Of a stretch of DNA of 64,000 bases, positions 23,316 to 32,486 are shown piece after piece. This DNA is from Arcobacter roscoffensis (GTDB taxonomy: Bacteria > Campylobacterota > Campylobacteria > Campylobacterales > Arcobacteraceae), in the NCBI RefSeq assembly GCF_024267655.1, contig NZ_CP100595.1:1984001-2048000 (forward strand). The letters are read 5' to 3'. Below the pieces are notes generated by a model that searched no databases, was not told where the DNA came from, and saw only the letters and a program-made list of their open reading frames with translations. Within the stretch, counting starts at the first letter, position 1. The number at the start of each line of letters is the position of its first letter. Position numbers and translations under genes: made by a program.

Positions 23316-24051
23316 AAGCACTATTATTAGTATTTTTGTTGTATTTGTTGTTGCATTGATGTTGGCTGAGGGTGAGCCAAAACCTCTAGCACCATGGTCT
23401 TATTCAGAAGATGAGGGTCCTGCAAAATGGTCTGAACTTGATGAAAGATACGCTATGTGTGAAAATGGTTTAAACCAATCACCAATTAACATTACAAATA
23501 CAATTGATGCTAATTTAGTACCATTAAAATTTGAAGGTAACTCAAAAGGAACTGTATTTGAAAATACAGGACATGGAGTAAAAGTAGCTGTTTCAGGTGG
23601 AAATAAATTAACAATTGATGGAGAAGAATATTCATTAAGACAAATGCATTTCCATACACCAAGTGAAAATACAATTGATGGTAAATCATTCCCAATGGAA
23701 GCACATTTAGTTCATTCTAAAGGTTCAAGTTTAGCAGTTGTTGCTGTTATGTTTGAAGTTGGTGAAGATAACTTAGTATTAAATAAATTATTAAGAAATT
23801 TACCTGAAACTGAAGGTGACAAAAATGACTTAAAATCTGATGTTCAAGGATATGAGATTTTACCAGCAAACCAAGAATACTTTAGATTTAATGGTTCTTT
23901 AACAACTCCTCCTTGTACAGAGGGTGTTAAATGGTTAGTTTTAAAAACACCAGTAGAATTATCTCAAAGTCAATTAGAAGATTTCGAAGCTGTAATGGGT
24001 GAAAATAATAGACCTGTTCAAGATATTAACGCTAGAACTATTCTACACTAA
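23305..24051 (+). CDS. Alpha-class carbonic anhydrase, exported
   Basis: Interconverts CO2 and bicarbonate in the periplasm. 248 residues: N-terminal signal sequence (about 1-21, 'IFVVFVVALMLAEG'), then the alpha-CA fold. Zinc ligands are H115 and H117 in 'QMHFHTPSEN' and H134 in 'EAHLVH'; the active-site Thr is in 'GSLTTPPCTEGVKW'. Two cysteines (in 'AMCENG' and 'PPCTEG') match the usual disulfide pair. It starts inside the CNNM gene after AAGGAGAGAG, so the two proteins are probably co-produced. Confidence 0.95.
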   Translation: MSSKSTIISIFVVFVVALMLAEGEPKPLAPWSYSEDEGPAKWSELDERYAMCENGLNQSPINITNTIDANLVPLKFEGNSKGTVFENTGHGVKVAVSGGNKLTIDGEEYSLRQMHFHTPSENTIDGKSFPMEAHLVHSKGSSLAVVAVMFEVGEDNLVLNKLLRNLPETEGDKNDLKSDVQGYEILPANQEYFRFNGSLTTPPCTEGVKWLVLKTPVELSQSQLEDFEAVMGENNRPVQDINARTILH

Positions 24052-24055
24052 ACAC

Positions 24056-24091
24056 TACATTAAAGGAGAAATCCTTTAATGTAAACTTTTA
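24056..24091 (+). terminator. Terminator after the carbonic anhydrase gene
   Basis: A perfect 12-bp stem TACATTAAAGGA / TCCTTTAATGTA around a GAAA tetraloop, then AACTTTTAT. It ends the CNNM-carbonic anhydrase transcript. Confidence 0.8.
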
Positions 24092-24156
24092 TATAAATCA
24101 ACACTTAAACTATTTCATGTTATAAATACTTCAAAATTTAATATAAGAAGTATTTA

Positions 24157-24651
24157 ATGAAAAATGAAAAACTAATAGAATTCCTAAACTCGTTTCAAAG
24201 CCTTGTAATAAACTCTTTAGATGAGAACAAAAACCCTTTTTCTTCATATGCCCCATTTGTAAAATATGAGAACAGATATTATGTATATTTATCTAGTATG
24301 GCAAAACACTCTCATAATCTAAAACAAAATCCCAAAGCAAGTATTTTCTTTTGTGAAGATGAAAGCTCTTGTGAAAACATATTTGCTAGAAAAAGAGTAA
24401 CAATGCAGTGTGATGTTATAACTTTAGAGAAAAACAGTTCAAAATATGAAGATATTCTTGACTCATTTGAAGAAAAATTTGATAAAAGTATGGTTCAAAC
24501 ACTAAGAGGAATGAGTGACTTTAATCTTTATGAATTCAAAGCATTTTATGGTGAAGCTGTATTTGGATTTGGAAAAGCCTATAATCTAGGTGGTGAAAAC
24601 TTTAATGAGCTTGTTCAAAGAGAAAATACAAAAGGACATGGACATAAATAA
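24157..24651 (+). CDS. HugZ-like / pyridoxamine phosphate oxidase-fold protein
   Basis: 164 residues with the split-barrel flavin-binding fold: 'KNPFSSYAPFVKYENRYYVYLSSMAKHSHNL' is typical of the HugZ/ChuZ-type haem-degrading proteins of Campylobacterota, as is the His-rich end 'TKGHGHK' (a C-terminal His ligates haem in HugZ). It is shorter than H. pylori HugZ, lacking most of the N-terminal region. A role in haem utilisation is likely but not certain; a general PNPOx-like flavoprotein is the alternative. Single gene between terminators. Confidence 0.75.
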   Translation: MKNEKLIEFLNSFQSLVINSLDENKNPFSSYAPFVKYENRYYVYLSSMAKHSHNLKQNPKASIFFCEDESSCENIFARKRVTMQCDVITLEKNSSKYEDILDSFEEKFDKSMVQTLRGMSDFNLYEFKAFYGEAVFGFGKAYNLGGENFNELVQRENTKGHGHK

Positions 24652-24672
24652 AGTAGTTTTATAAACTACTTT
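24650..24672. terminator. Bidirectional terminator between convergent genes
   Basis: AAAGTAGTTT / AAACTACTTT, a 10-bp perfect stem with a 3-nt loop, lying between the HugZ-like gene and the ankyrin gene. Confidence 0.75.
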
Positions 24673-24675
24673 ACT

Positions 24676-25182
24676 TTAAACTAAAGACTCAAACTTTTTT
24701 ATTAAGTATTGGATTTTTAAATCATATGCTAAACTTAAGGCACTATTTCCTAGCATATCTTCATGTTTAACACAAGCATTGTTTTCAACTAGATAATCTA
24801 CGCTTTTTATTTTATTATACAAAACTGCGTATATTAATGCCGTAGAGTTTACATCATCAAGTTCATTTAAATCCAAACCACAATTTTTTAAGCATTTTAA
24901 GACTTTTACATCGTTTTTATAAACTGCATAATTTATAGCTGTTAATGAGCTTGTAACTTTTGTACTAACTCCTAATTCAAGTAGTTTTTTGATTATATTT
25001 ATTTGTCTATGATAAATAGCCCAAAAAAGTGCATTTCTACCTTTTGTATCTCTAAAGTTTATATCTACACCTAAATTTATTAAATCATCTATTTTTTCTT
25101 GCTTACCTTTTGATATAGCACTAAATAGTTCATTACATAAAATATTTGAAAAGTCTTTATTTATTAAGATATTATTTGACAT
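24676..25182 (-). CDS. Ankyrin-repeat protein
   Basis: 168 residues with about four ankyrin repeats ('KGRNALFWAIYHRQINIIKKLLELG', 'LTAINYAVYKNDVKVLKCLKNCG', 'VNSTALIYAVLYNKIKSVDYLVENNA', 'GNSALSLAYDL'). No signal peptide, so a cytoplasmic protein-binding scaffold. Partner unknown. Confidence 0.88.
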   Translation of the reverse strand: MSNNILINKDFSNILCNELFSAISKGKQEKIDDLINLGVDINFRDTKGRNALFWAIYHRQINIIKKLLELGVSTKVTSSLTAINYAVYKNDVKVLKCLKNCGLDLNELDDVNSTALIYAVLYNKIKSVDYLVENNACVKHEDMLGNSALSLAYDLKIQYLIKKFESLV

Positions 25183-25265
25183 TTTCTTTCCTCTTTAATA
25201 TTGATAATTGTTATCATATATAAGATAGGCTTAAAAGAAGATAAATATTAAAAGATAAAAAGAGC

Positions 25266-26387
25266 TTATTTCTCTTTTTTATCTTTACTCTTAGGATCAA
25301 AGATTTTACCATCTCCTGAGATTAGAATTGCTAAACCTTTTGTATTTTCAAATTGCGAAAGTATTATTAGTAAAATCATCATTAAAGGAACTGATAAAAA
25401 CATCCCTACAGTTCCCCACATTGCTCCCCAAAGAACAAGTGATAATATTACAACAAATTGAGAGATATTAAGTTTATTTCCCATTAATCTTGGATAAATA
25501 ATATTTCCTACTGTAAATTGAACAACAGCTAAAGAAGCTAATAAAAACAATACAGGTGAGAGTTCATTAAACTGAACTAGTGAAAAAAGTGTTGGTATTA
25601 CAACAGCAATAATACTTCCAATAGTAGGAATAAAATTAAGAATAAAAGCTAAGAATCCCCAAAGAACTGCACCTTGTAAAGAAAAGAACTCACAAATAAA
25701 ATAAGTAAGTATTCCAGTAAACAAACTAATAATTGTTGTAATTGATAAGTACATTCTAATAGTTTTTGAAACAGATTCTAAAACCTCTTTTGCCTTTGCT
25801 CTTGTATCATAGTTTTTAAATAAAGCATTTATTTTTGCATTAAAAAACCTTTGATCTATCAATAAAAAAAGTACATATAAAAGTATTTGCATAATATTAC
25901 TTACAATTGAACTAAAAGCAGAGATTACTTTATTTATAAGTGATGCTAAACTAAACTGTTCAAAAAGCTTTTCAAACTTCTGGGATACATCAAAACCTGC
26001 CATTGAAGATAACTTCTCAATTATTGAAGTAAATTTACTATCAAGTTGAGAGATTGTGCCACTTAACTCAACCATATTTGAAGCAATAAAACTTCCTATT
26101 TCAAACATCAAATAGACTATAACAACTAAAGATAAAGGAATTGCAATCATATTTCCTATATTTGAATCAAAGTAAGGAAGCCTTTTTATTTGATTTGCAA
26201 GAGCGTTTATTAAAAACCAAATTAAAATAGCAATAGCAAGTGGAGTTAAGATATTATTTAAAGTAGATAAAGTATAAACTACTAAAAACATAAAAGCTAA
26301 AAAATAGAATGCCGAAGCAAAATTTGTATTATAGATTTTATCTTCTGATTTTGTCTTAGTGACAACATTTTTATTTAGATGGTCCAA
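25266..26387 (-). CDS. AI-2E/PerM-family membrane permease
   Basis: 373 residues: N-terminal pair of helices (about 25-65), a further helix near 85, a soluble stretch with amphipathic helices (about 115-200), then four to five helices with the conserved 'FILNFIPTIGSIIAVVIPTL' and 'VQFTVGNIIYPRLMGN' motifs. The family includes AI-2 exporters and Na+/H+ antiporters; the substrate here is not deducible. It has a charged C-terminal tail (KSKDKKEK). Monocistronic. Confidence 0.88.
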   Translation of the reverse strand: MDHLNKNVVTKTKSEDKIYNTNFASAFYFLAFMFLVVYTLSTLNNILTPLAIAILIWFLINALANQIKRLPYFDSNIGNMIAIPLSLVVIVYLMFEIGSFIASNMVELSGTISQLDSKFTSIIEKLSSMAGFDVSQKFEKLFEQFSLASLINKVISAFSSIVSNIMQILLYVLFLLIDQRFFNAKINALFKNYDTRAKAKEVLESVSKTIRMYLSITTIISLFTGILTYFICEFFSLQGAVLWGFLAFILNFIPTIGSIIAVVIPTLFSLVQFNELSPVLFLLASLAVVQFTVGNIIYPRLMGNKLNISQFVVILSLVLWGAMWGTVGMFLSVPLMMILLIILSQFENTKGLAILISGDGKIFDPKSKDKKEK

Positions 26388-26446
26388 AATATTAACCTTG
26401 TATTATTTTTAGCTAATAATAACAAATTAAATATTTAAAAGATATT

Positions 26447-27097
26447 TTAGTTCTCTAAGTGTTTTGATTCAAGTTCTTTTTGAAAATCAGTTTTTAGCAT
26501 CTCTTGGATTTTTTTATCAATTATATCAAGTGTTTTTGATTCTGTTTCTTTTGAAACATTAGGTAATTCTTGCTGAAAAAGTTTTTGTGCTTCAAAGAAA
26601 CCATCTTCGATTCCCTGTCTTGACTCTTTTAAAGCTTGTGGTTCATTTCCTGTTAAGTCCTCAACAAATTTAACTAATCTTTTTGAAGTCTCTTCTGAAC
26701 CAAAAAACCCTTCATTTGAAAGTAATTCTTTTGCTTCTTCTTTTGAAAGTTGAGAGATAGGCTTTCCTGTATAACCCATCTCTTCTAATGTTAAAGTTTT
26801 TTCAAATTTTCTACCTTCAAAAAAGTTAACATAGTCAACCTTCCCTACTTCAAGATTTGATAAAACTTGTTGTGCGTTTGTATTTCCTTTCGAAAATTCT
26901 GCACTTTTTACATTTAAATAGTTTTGGATATTATGTGTTGATATAGAAATTGATACAGCAGCATTATGAAGTTTGCTTTCGCTTACTTCATCAATATAAT
27001 TAGAAGCTGTAATATCTTTATTATCAAGTAAAGTTGTGTTCTTTTCATTAAAATTATTAAGATTCAAACTTAATTGATCTAGTCCTAAACCGTACAT
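26447..27097 (-). CDS. Conserved Campylobacterota-type protein, unknown function
   Basis: 216 residues, soluble and acidic. The central part reads 'MGYTGKPISQLSKEEAKELL', 'GFFGSEETSKRLVKFV' and 'KESRQGIEDGFFEAQKLF'. I recall this block from proteins that automated pipelines name hydrogenase-4 component G, a label with no biochemical basis here since no hydrogenase genes are near. The N-terminal 60 residues are Asn/Ser rich. Start ATG is preceded by AAAGGATAC. Confidence 0.7.
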   Translation of the reverse strand: MYGLGLDQLSLNLNNFNEKNTTLLDNKDITASNYIDEVSESKLHNAAVSISISTHNIQNYLNVKSAEFSKGNTNAQQVLSNLEVGKVDYVNFFEGRKFEKTLTLEEMGYTGKPISQLSKEEAKELLSNEGFFGSEETSKRLVKFVEDLTGNEPQALKESRQGIEDGFFEAQKLFQQELPNVSKETESKTLDIIDKKIQEMLKTDFQKELESKHLEN

Positions 27098-27137
27098 TAT
27101 GTATCCTTTATGATACTATATTATACTTTTACAATTC

Positions 27138-27728
27138 TTATTTTTTTCTTAAAGAACCTTTAAACTCTTCAATCTCCTCTTTCATGGTATTTGCATACCC
27201 TTTTGCACTTGTGTATAAATAGAAAATCGATTGAACCATAAAGAAATAAAAGGCATTTACGTAACCAATGTAAACAAATATCACATCTGCAAGAAAAAAA
27301 CAAATGAACGCTATTCCTCTTGTTTTATGATTCTTACTTGATAATAAAAAGCTTCCGTATATGGCAATAGCTGATGCTATTAAATCTACAGGTAATACAG
27401 TAAAATCAATATTTGACATATTTGGAAGAACTTTTAAATATAAAATAAAAAGATAAACAAATAAAATTATACTAATTAAAGAAACATCTCTTTTTCTTTC
27501 ATTTGTTAATTTATAAATACCTAAAACTGCTGTTACAAAAAAGAGTATCATTTGAATAATCACAGGAACTTTTCCATTTAAAGTAAAGAAAGTTAAAAGG
27601 GCTAAATTTGAGATAAAAAAACTAACAAAACCCCAATAAATAGGTCGTGTATCAGCCTTTGTACTTCTGGACATAAGATATGCACCTATTATAGAAAAGA
27701 TGGCTCCTACTGCTTCTAGTATTATCAT
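27138..27728 (-). CDS. Seven-helix-type membrane protein, unknown
   Basis: 196 residues with about seven hydrophobic segments ('AVGAIFSIIGAYLMS', 'FFISNLALLTFFTL', 'IIQMILFFVTAVLGIY', 'IILFVYLFILYL', 'LIASAIAIYGSFLLS', 'IAFICFFLADVIFVYIGY', 'FFMVQSIFYLYT') and a charged C-terminal tail. The layout recalls small transporters such as the PnuC or YgjV groups, but no diagnostic motif is visible. It is 40 bp upstream of the preceding unknown gene in the transcription direction, possibly co-transcribed. Confidence 0.7.
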   Translation of the reverse strand: MIILEAVGAIFSIIGAYLMSRSTKADTRPIYWGFVSFFISNLALLTFFTLNGKVPVIIQMILFFVTAVLGIYKLTNERKRDVSLISIILFVYLFILYLKVLPNMSNIDFTVLPVDLIASAIAIYGSFLLSSKNHKTRGIAFICFFLADVIFVYIGYVNAFYFFMVQSIFYLYTSAKGYANTMKEEIEEFKGSLRKK

Positions 27729-27838
27729 GTATTCACTTTTATATTAAATTTTTGCAATTATATTCAATTTAGCAAAAATTACAATAAATATAATAAGTAT
27801 TTAACTATAATTCTATAAAAAATTAAAGATTAAAATTA

Positions 27839-28462
27839 ATGAACAAACAAGAATTTAAAAAGTGTTATAAGTGTTTTCGTCCAAAAAGCTCATGTAGCTG
27901 TAAAAATATTAAAACTCCCCTTGATACAAATACAAAATTTGTAATACTTATGCATCCAAAAGAGTTTAAAAAAACAAAAAATGGTACAGGGTATATGACT
28001 AAAAACTCTATTAAAAACTGTGAAATAATAATTGGTGTTGATTTTTCTGAAAACAATAGAGTAAATGAATTAATAAATAGCAAAATATACAGCCCCTATC
28101 TTTTATACCCAGATGAAAATAGCATTAAAATAAATAAAGAGATTATAAATGAAAATAAAAAACTTCTAATATTTATACTTGATTCAACATGGCCTTGTTC
28201 TAAAAAAATGTTAAAATCAAGTTCTAATTTACAGAATATTCCAAAACTTAGTTTTGAACATGATTTAAAATCAAATTTTAAAATTAAAGCACAACCTAAG
28301 GACTACTGTTTGTCAACAATTGAATCGACTTTTTGTTTACTTCAAGAGCTAAATAAACAAAGCTTAGAGAATATTGAAGCTAGTGATTTAAACATGTTTT
28401 TGCAACCTTTTAATAAAATGGTAGAATATCAAGTAAATTGCAGTAAGTTACATAGCAATTAA
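27839..28462 (+). CDS. DTW-domain tRNA-uridine aminocarboxypropyltransferase-like protein
   Basis: 207 residues. Zinc-type cysteines at the start ('CYKCFRPKSSCSC'), then the SPOUT-like DTW domain with the name-giving motif in 'FILDSTWPCSKKML' and the later 'DYCLSTIESTF'. Members such as E. coli TapT transfer an aminocarboxypropyl group from SAM to a uridine in tRNA (acp3U47). Function assigned by family. Single gene, ATG start. Confidence 0.88.
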   Translation: MNKQEFKKCYKCFRPKSSCSCKNIKTPLDTNTKFVILMHPKEFKKTKNGTGYMTKNSIKNCEIIIGVDFSENNRVNELINSKIYSPYLLYPDENSIKINKEIINENKKLLIFILDSTWPCSKKMLKSSSNLQNIPKLSFEHDLKSNFKIKAQPKDYCLSTIESTFCLLQELNKQSLENIEASDLNMFLQPFNKMVEYQVNCSKLHSN

Positions 28463-28512
28463 AGATATATTTGTATATAATTTAATAACTCAAAAGGATT
28501 ATACGATTAATT

Positions 28513-30405
28513 ATGTTTAAAATTTTACTTACACTTTTTGTATTGCTTAATATAAGCTCTTATGCAAATGAAAATATCAACAAAAATGACACTCAAATAG
28601 AAGAGATAAAAGAAGCCACTTTTAAAGAAAAAAGTCAAGAAACTATTAAAAACCTATTAAAAAATAAAAAAACAAAAACAATGTTTCTATCAAGGCACTC
28701 TTTAAGAAAATACTACAAACAGTTTGATTACCAACTAATTTGGGTTGATGAAAATGGAATAAAAGATATAGCTACTAATCTTTTTAAAACAATTAAAACA
28801 GACCCTGTTTTAAAGCCTGAGGTTGAGAAAATATTTAGATTTAGTCGTCTTATAAAAAAACTAGACAAACTAGATAAAAGACCTGAAAAATATATTGAGA
28901 GTATGGCAAAAATTGATTTTATGCTTGTTAGTATTTATAGTAAATATATGTCATATCTTGGAAGTGGATATATAAATTGGAAAGGTTTTAAAGCAACAAT
29001 TAAAAAACTTGAAGAAAAAGATGACATTCATGTGGGATGGGAAAAATACAATATTAGAAAAAACAAAATCAAACTTTTAAAAGAAGCTTTAGAAAAAGAT
29101 GATTTATCTGTGGCTTTTGATGCTGTAAATTATACTTTTCCTCAAGCAAGACAATTAGAAGATAAAATAAAAGAGTTTGAACAACTAGCACAAGCTGGTG
29201 GTTATGTAAAACTTCCTAAATTTAAAGTTTTAAAAGAAGGTTCAAATAGTAAAGCAGTAAATATTTTAAGACAAAGGCTATTACAAAGTAATGATTTAGT
29301 GAAGAATGAATGTGAAGTCATAATACATACTGAGAATCTAGTAACTAATACAATAGCAAAAAACAATCATACAGATGATAGTTTAAATGAAAATATGATT
29401 AGCAATCAAAATTCAAATATTATAGAAAATGATTGCTACAATGTTTTTGATAAAAATGTCAAAGAAGGGGTTATGTCTTTTCAAAAAAATCATGGTTTAG
29501 TAGCAGATGGAATAGTGGGGGCTCAAACTAGAAGAGCTCTAAATATGTCTGTTGAAAAAAAACTTGTAAAAATGAGACTAAACTTAGAGCGAATGAGATG
29601 GATGCCAAGAACTCTAGGAGAGAAGTTTTTACTTGTAAATATTCCTGAATATAAACTAAGAATGTACAAAAACAATGAAGTTGCTTTAGATATGAATATA
29701 GTAGTAGGAAAAAGAAAACACCCTACTCCGATTTTTTCTAATAGAGTATCTTATGTAGTTTTAAATCCTTATTGGAAAATTCCTGAAAGTATTGTGGAAA
29801 AAGAGCTTATTCCAAAAGTTCTGAAAAACCCTAATTACTTAAAAGAAAAAGGTATCAATATTCACGAGAATTGGGATTATAAATCAGATACATATGAGTT
29901 AAATGAAATAGATATTAAAGCTATGTTACCAAAAGAAGAAAATAAAGATATAGAAGAAATAAATCTTGAAGATGAAACAATTGTTCAAAATCAAGAAGTT
30001 ATGCAAGAGCAAATAAAATATAGATTTATTCAAGTTCCAAGTAATACAAATCCACTTGGTAGAATGAAGTTCATGTTTCCAAATAGATATTCTGTTTATT
30101 TACATGACTCTCCTGCTAAAAAATACTTTAACTATACAAAAAGAGCATATTCTCACGGTTGTGTTAGATTAGCTGAACCTAAAAAACTTTTAGAAGCAAT
30201 ATCGAAAGAAGATAATAATTTTGATTTTGATGAAGCAAAAGAAGTATTAACGCAAATTGATAAAAAATCAATCGACTTAAAAAAGCAAATACCTGTACAT
30301 ATGGTATATCTTACATCTTGGGTTGATGAAAACGGTAAATTACAGTTTAGAAATGATATTTATAGATACGATAGAATTCAAAAAAAGCTTTTATATAGAA
30401 TGTAA
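28513..30405 (+). CDS. L,D-transpeptidase (YcbB-like, with peptidoglycan-binding domain)
   Basis: Periplasmic cell-wall cross-linking enzyme, 630 residues. Signal peptide (about 1-19), a long helical N-terminal domain with 'YKQFDYQLIWVDENG', a peptidoglycan-binding domain interrupted by an Asn-rich insertion (about 245-345, 'GSNSKAVNILRQRLL' ... 'FQKNHGLVADGIVGAQT'), and a YkuD catalytic domain with the active-site Cys550 in 'YSHGCVRLAEP'. A second acidic insertion near 470-500 (EENKDIEEINLEDE) interrupts the catalytic domain. ATG start; a terminator overlaps the stop. Confidence 0.92.
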   Translation: MFKILLTLFVLLNISSYANENINKNDTQIEEIKEATFKEKSQETIKNLLKNKKTKTMFLSRHSLRKYYKQFDYQLIWVDENGIKDIATNLFKTIKTDPVLKPEVEKIFRFSRLIKKLDKLDKRPEKYIESMAKIDFMLVSIYSKYMSYLGSGYINWKGFKATIKKLEEKDDIHVGWEKYNIRKNKIKLLKEALEKDDLSVAFDAVNYTFPQARQLEDKIKEFEQLAQAGGYVKLPKFKVLKEGSNSKAVNILRQRLLQSNDLVKNECEVIIHTENLVTNTIAKNNHTDDSLNENMISNQNSNIIENDCYNVFDKNVKEGVMSFQKNHGLVADGIVGAQTRRALNMSVEKKLVKMRLNLERMRWMPRTLGEKFLLVNIPEYKLRMYKNNEVALDMNIVVGKRKHPTPIFSNRVSYVVLNPYWKIPESIVEKELIPKVLKNPNYLKEKGINIHENWDYKSDTYELNEIDIKAMLPKEENKDIEEINLEDETIVQNQEVMQEQIKYRFIQVPSNTNPLGRMKFMFPNRYSVYLHDSPAKKYFNYTKRAYSHGCVRLAEPKKLLEAISKEDNNFDFDEAKEVLTQIDKKSIDLKKQIPVHMVYLTSWVDENGKLQFRNDIYRYDRIQKKLLYRM

Positions 30406-30420
30406 AAGCTTTTTATTCTT
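30382..30420. terminator. Bidirectional terminator after the L,D-transpeptidase gene
   Basis: AAAAAGCTTTTA and TAAAAGCTTTTT form a perfect 12-bp stem with a 9-nt loop, continuing into TATTCTTT. It includes the last codons of the transpeptidase gene and serves the convergent gene's 3' end too. Confidence 0.8.
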
Positions 30421-31552
30421 TGATTAAGAAAAGTTTATCTTTTATGAAATTAATATTTTTTACATAAAGCTTATGCTTATCTTCTAAAACTTTCATGAAA
30501 AACCTAACTTCTGCATTTGTAAAGCCATCTGGTTCTTTATCTTTTATAGATGCTTCACCATCTTCCATAAGTCTTATTCTTTTTAATACACCATTTGTAA
30601 GTTTAGCATAGTAAACAATATCTAATTGAGTTTGATTCACTTTTTCAATTGTTACTATAACTCTGTCATCTCTAACACTCATATTAAACGTAGGATATAA
30701 AACTGCAAAATCTTCACTATTTATATAACCAATATAAAGCTTAGTATAAATATCAAAATAAAGTCCAAGTTTGTAAGAAGAAAAGAACTTCAAATCAACA
30801 ATAAATTTAGGATTTGATCTTGACTTTGTCAAAATCCACTCTAAAGTTGGGAAGTACTGAAATTTTTTGTATCTAACACTTAAAGCCTCAATAAACTTTT
30901 TATGAACTGGTGGCTTTAGAGTTTTTATATTTTTTTTATTTCTTTTTGAAAAGATAATCTTTTTGATTAAATCTTCATCTGATAAATCTTTTGTAACCCA
31001 TACAGTTGCATAATCTGGAAAGTTTCTAATTCCAATAGAACCTTGAGTTAAAACTATTAAAGCTCTTATTTGCAAAGTAGGAAAAATCATTTTAAGTAAG
31101 GCATATTTTTTTGCAAGTCTTTTATTTAAACTTGAAGTTTTTTTAGATGTACTCATTTCTACAAAATAAACAGAATCTTTTGTAAAAAATAGTGCATCAA
31201 ATTCACTTATATCTTTATATGCTGACTTATATACTATTTGAGAACTTCTATCTATTAAAAGTCCACTTTTAATGTATTTGTTTTCTTTGTCTTGATATGG
31301 ACCTTTTACCACAAACCTAGTTATAAGCTCTTCTGTTTGGGCAAACTCCATTAGCAATTCATAAACTATGTTCTCGTAAACCTCTCCTCTAAAACTTCCA
31401 TATGCTGATATGTAAGAAGGGTCATCTTCTGATATATTTTTTTTAAATAATGCCCTTAAGCTCTTACTATCATAAGAGTAGTGAAAAAGATTGTCTTTAA
31501 TATTTGATATATCTAAATTTTTTATTTTTTGTGTAATTTTAAATTGATGCAA
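30413..31552 (-). CDS. Unknown protein with PD-(D/E)xK-like nuclease pattern
   Basis: 379 residues, no signal peptide. An N-terminal pattern 'GSFRGEVYENIVYELLMEF', then 'ISEFDALFFTKDSVYFVEMSTSKK' resembles the restriction-nuclease core E...D-x(n)-E-x-K, with Ser in place of the usual Lys (E-M-S) but a Lys two positions on. 'RALIVLTQGS' would be the next strand. The C-terminal 180 residues look beta-rich and are unlike anything I recognise. Function unknown; a nuclease-fold protein is my best structural guess. Confidence 0.7.
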   Translation of the reverse strand: MHQFKITQKIKNLDISNIKDNLFHYSYDSKSLRALFKKNISEDDPSYISAYGSFRGEVYENIVYELLMEFAQTEELITRFVVKGPYQDKENKYIKSGLLIDRSSQIVYKSAYKDISEFDALFFTKDSVYFVEMSTSKKTSSLNKRLAKKYALLKMIFPTLQIRALIVLTQGSIGIRNFPDYATVWVTKDLSDEDLIKKIIFSKRNKKNIKTLKPPVHKKFIEALSVRYKKFQYFPTLEWILTKSRSNPKFIVDLKFFSSYKLGLYFDIYTKLYIGYINSEDFAVLYPTFNMSVRDDRVIVTIEKVNQTQLDIVYYAKLTNGVLKRIRLMEDGEASIKDKEPDGFTNAEVRFFMKVLEDKHKLYVKNINFIKDKLFLIKE

Positions 31553-31672
31553 TTGTCTTTAAGTCTATAATAAACTTATTTCCTTTTTAAGTTGAAATTA
31601 TTATATCTAAATAGATTTTAATAAAGATTAACATAATATAATACACTAAATAATACACATAAAAGGTACTTA

Positions 31673-32362
31673 ATGTCAAAAAATATTTTAATCACAGGAT
31701 GTAGTTCTGGTCTTGGTTTAGCCCTTACTAACTTGTATCTACAAAAAGGTTTCAAAGTTTATGGAATTAGTAGAACAAAACCTGAAATACAAAATGATAA
31801 TTTTATTTATAAAGAGTTTGATTTAGCTAATATTGAACAAATTAAACCTTCACTTCAAGAGTTTATTCAAAATATACATGATATTGAAACAGTATATTTA
31901 AATGCTGGAATGCTAGGAGAGATTAAAGCTTCAATTGATTTAGAAGTGCCACAATTAAAAGAAGTTTATGAGCTAAATGTATATGCAAATAAAGAGCTTT
32001 TAGATATATTTTCAACTATTAATGTAAATAATATTATTGCTATTTCTTCAGGAGCTTCTGTAAATGGCTCAAAAGGTTGGGCTTCATACTCACTATCAAA
32101 AGCAGGAGTTAATATGCTTATAAATCTTTATGCTAAAGAGTTATTAAATACAAAACTATTAGCAGTTGCACCTGGAGTTATTGAAACACCAATGACTGAT
32201 TATATAAGATTTGATATAAATGATGAAGAGTTTCCATCAGCAAAAAGATTAAAAGAATCACATATTCAAAAGCCAGAAGAAGCAGCTCAAAGACTTCATG
32301 ACCTAGTTATAAATATTGATAAGTTTACAAGTGGTGATTTTATAGATGTAAGAAATATTTAA
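31673..32362 (+). CDS. Short-chain dehydrogenase/reductase
   Basis: 229 residues. NAD(P) loop 'ITGCSSGLGLAL' at residues 7-18, 'NAG' in 'LNAGMLGE', active-site Ser in 'AISSGASVNG' and the Tyr-x-x-x-Lys pair in 'SYSLSKAG'. After the catalytic Lys comes 'VAPGVIETPM', also standard. Substrate unknown. Transcribed alone with AAAGG upstream of the ATG. Confidence 0.9.
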   Translation: MSKNILITGCSSGLGLALTNLYLQKGFKVYGISRTKPEIQNDNFIYKEFDLANIEQIKPSLQEFIQNIHDIETVYLNAGMLGEIKASIDLEVPQLKEVYELNVYANKELLDIFSTINVNNIIAISSGASVNGSKGWASYSLSKAGVNMLINLYAKELLNTKLLAVAPGVIETPMTDYIRFDINDEEFPSAKRLKESHIQKPEEAAQRLHDLVINIDKFTSGDFIDVRNI

Positions 32363-32486
32363 ATTCTGTTATTTATCTAGTTATATTCCTTTAAATCTTA
32401 TTTTACATGGTTATTATTAAATTTTAAAATAATATTTTAAATATTAATAGGTTACAATATAAAATCTTTGTAAAATAAGGTTCCTT

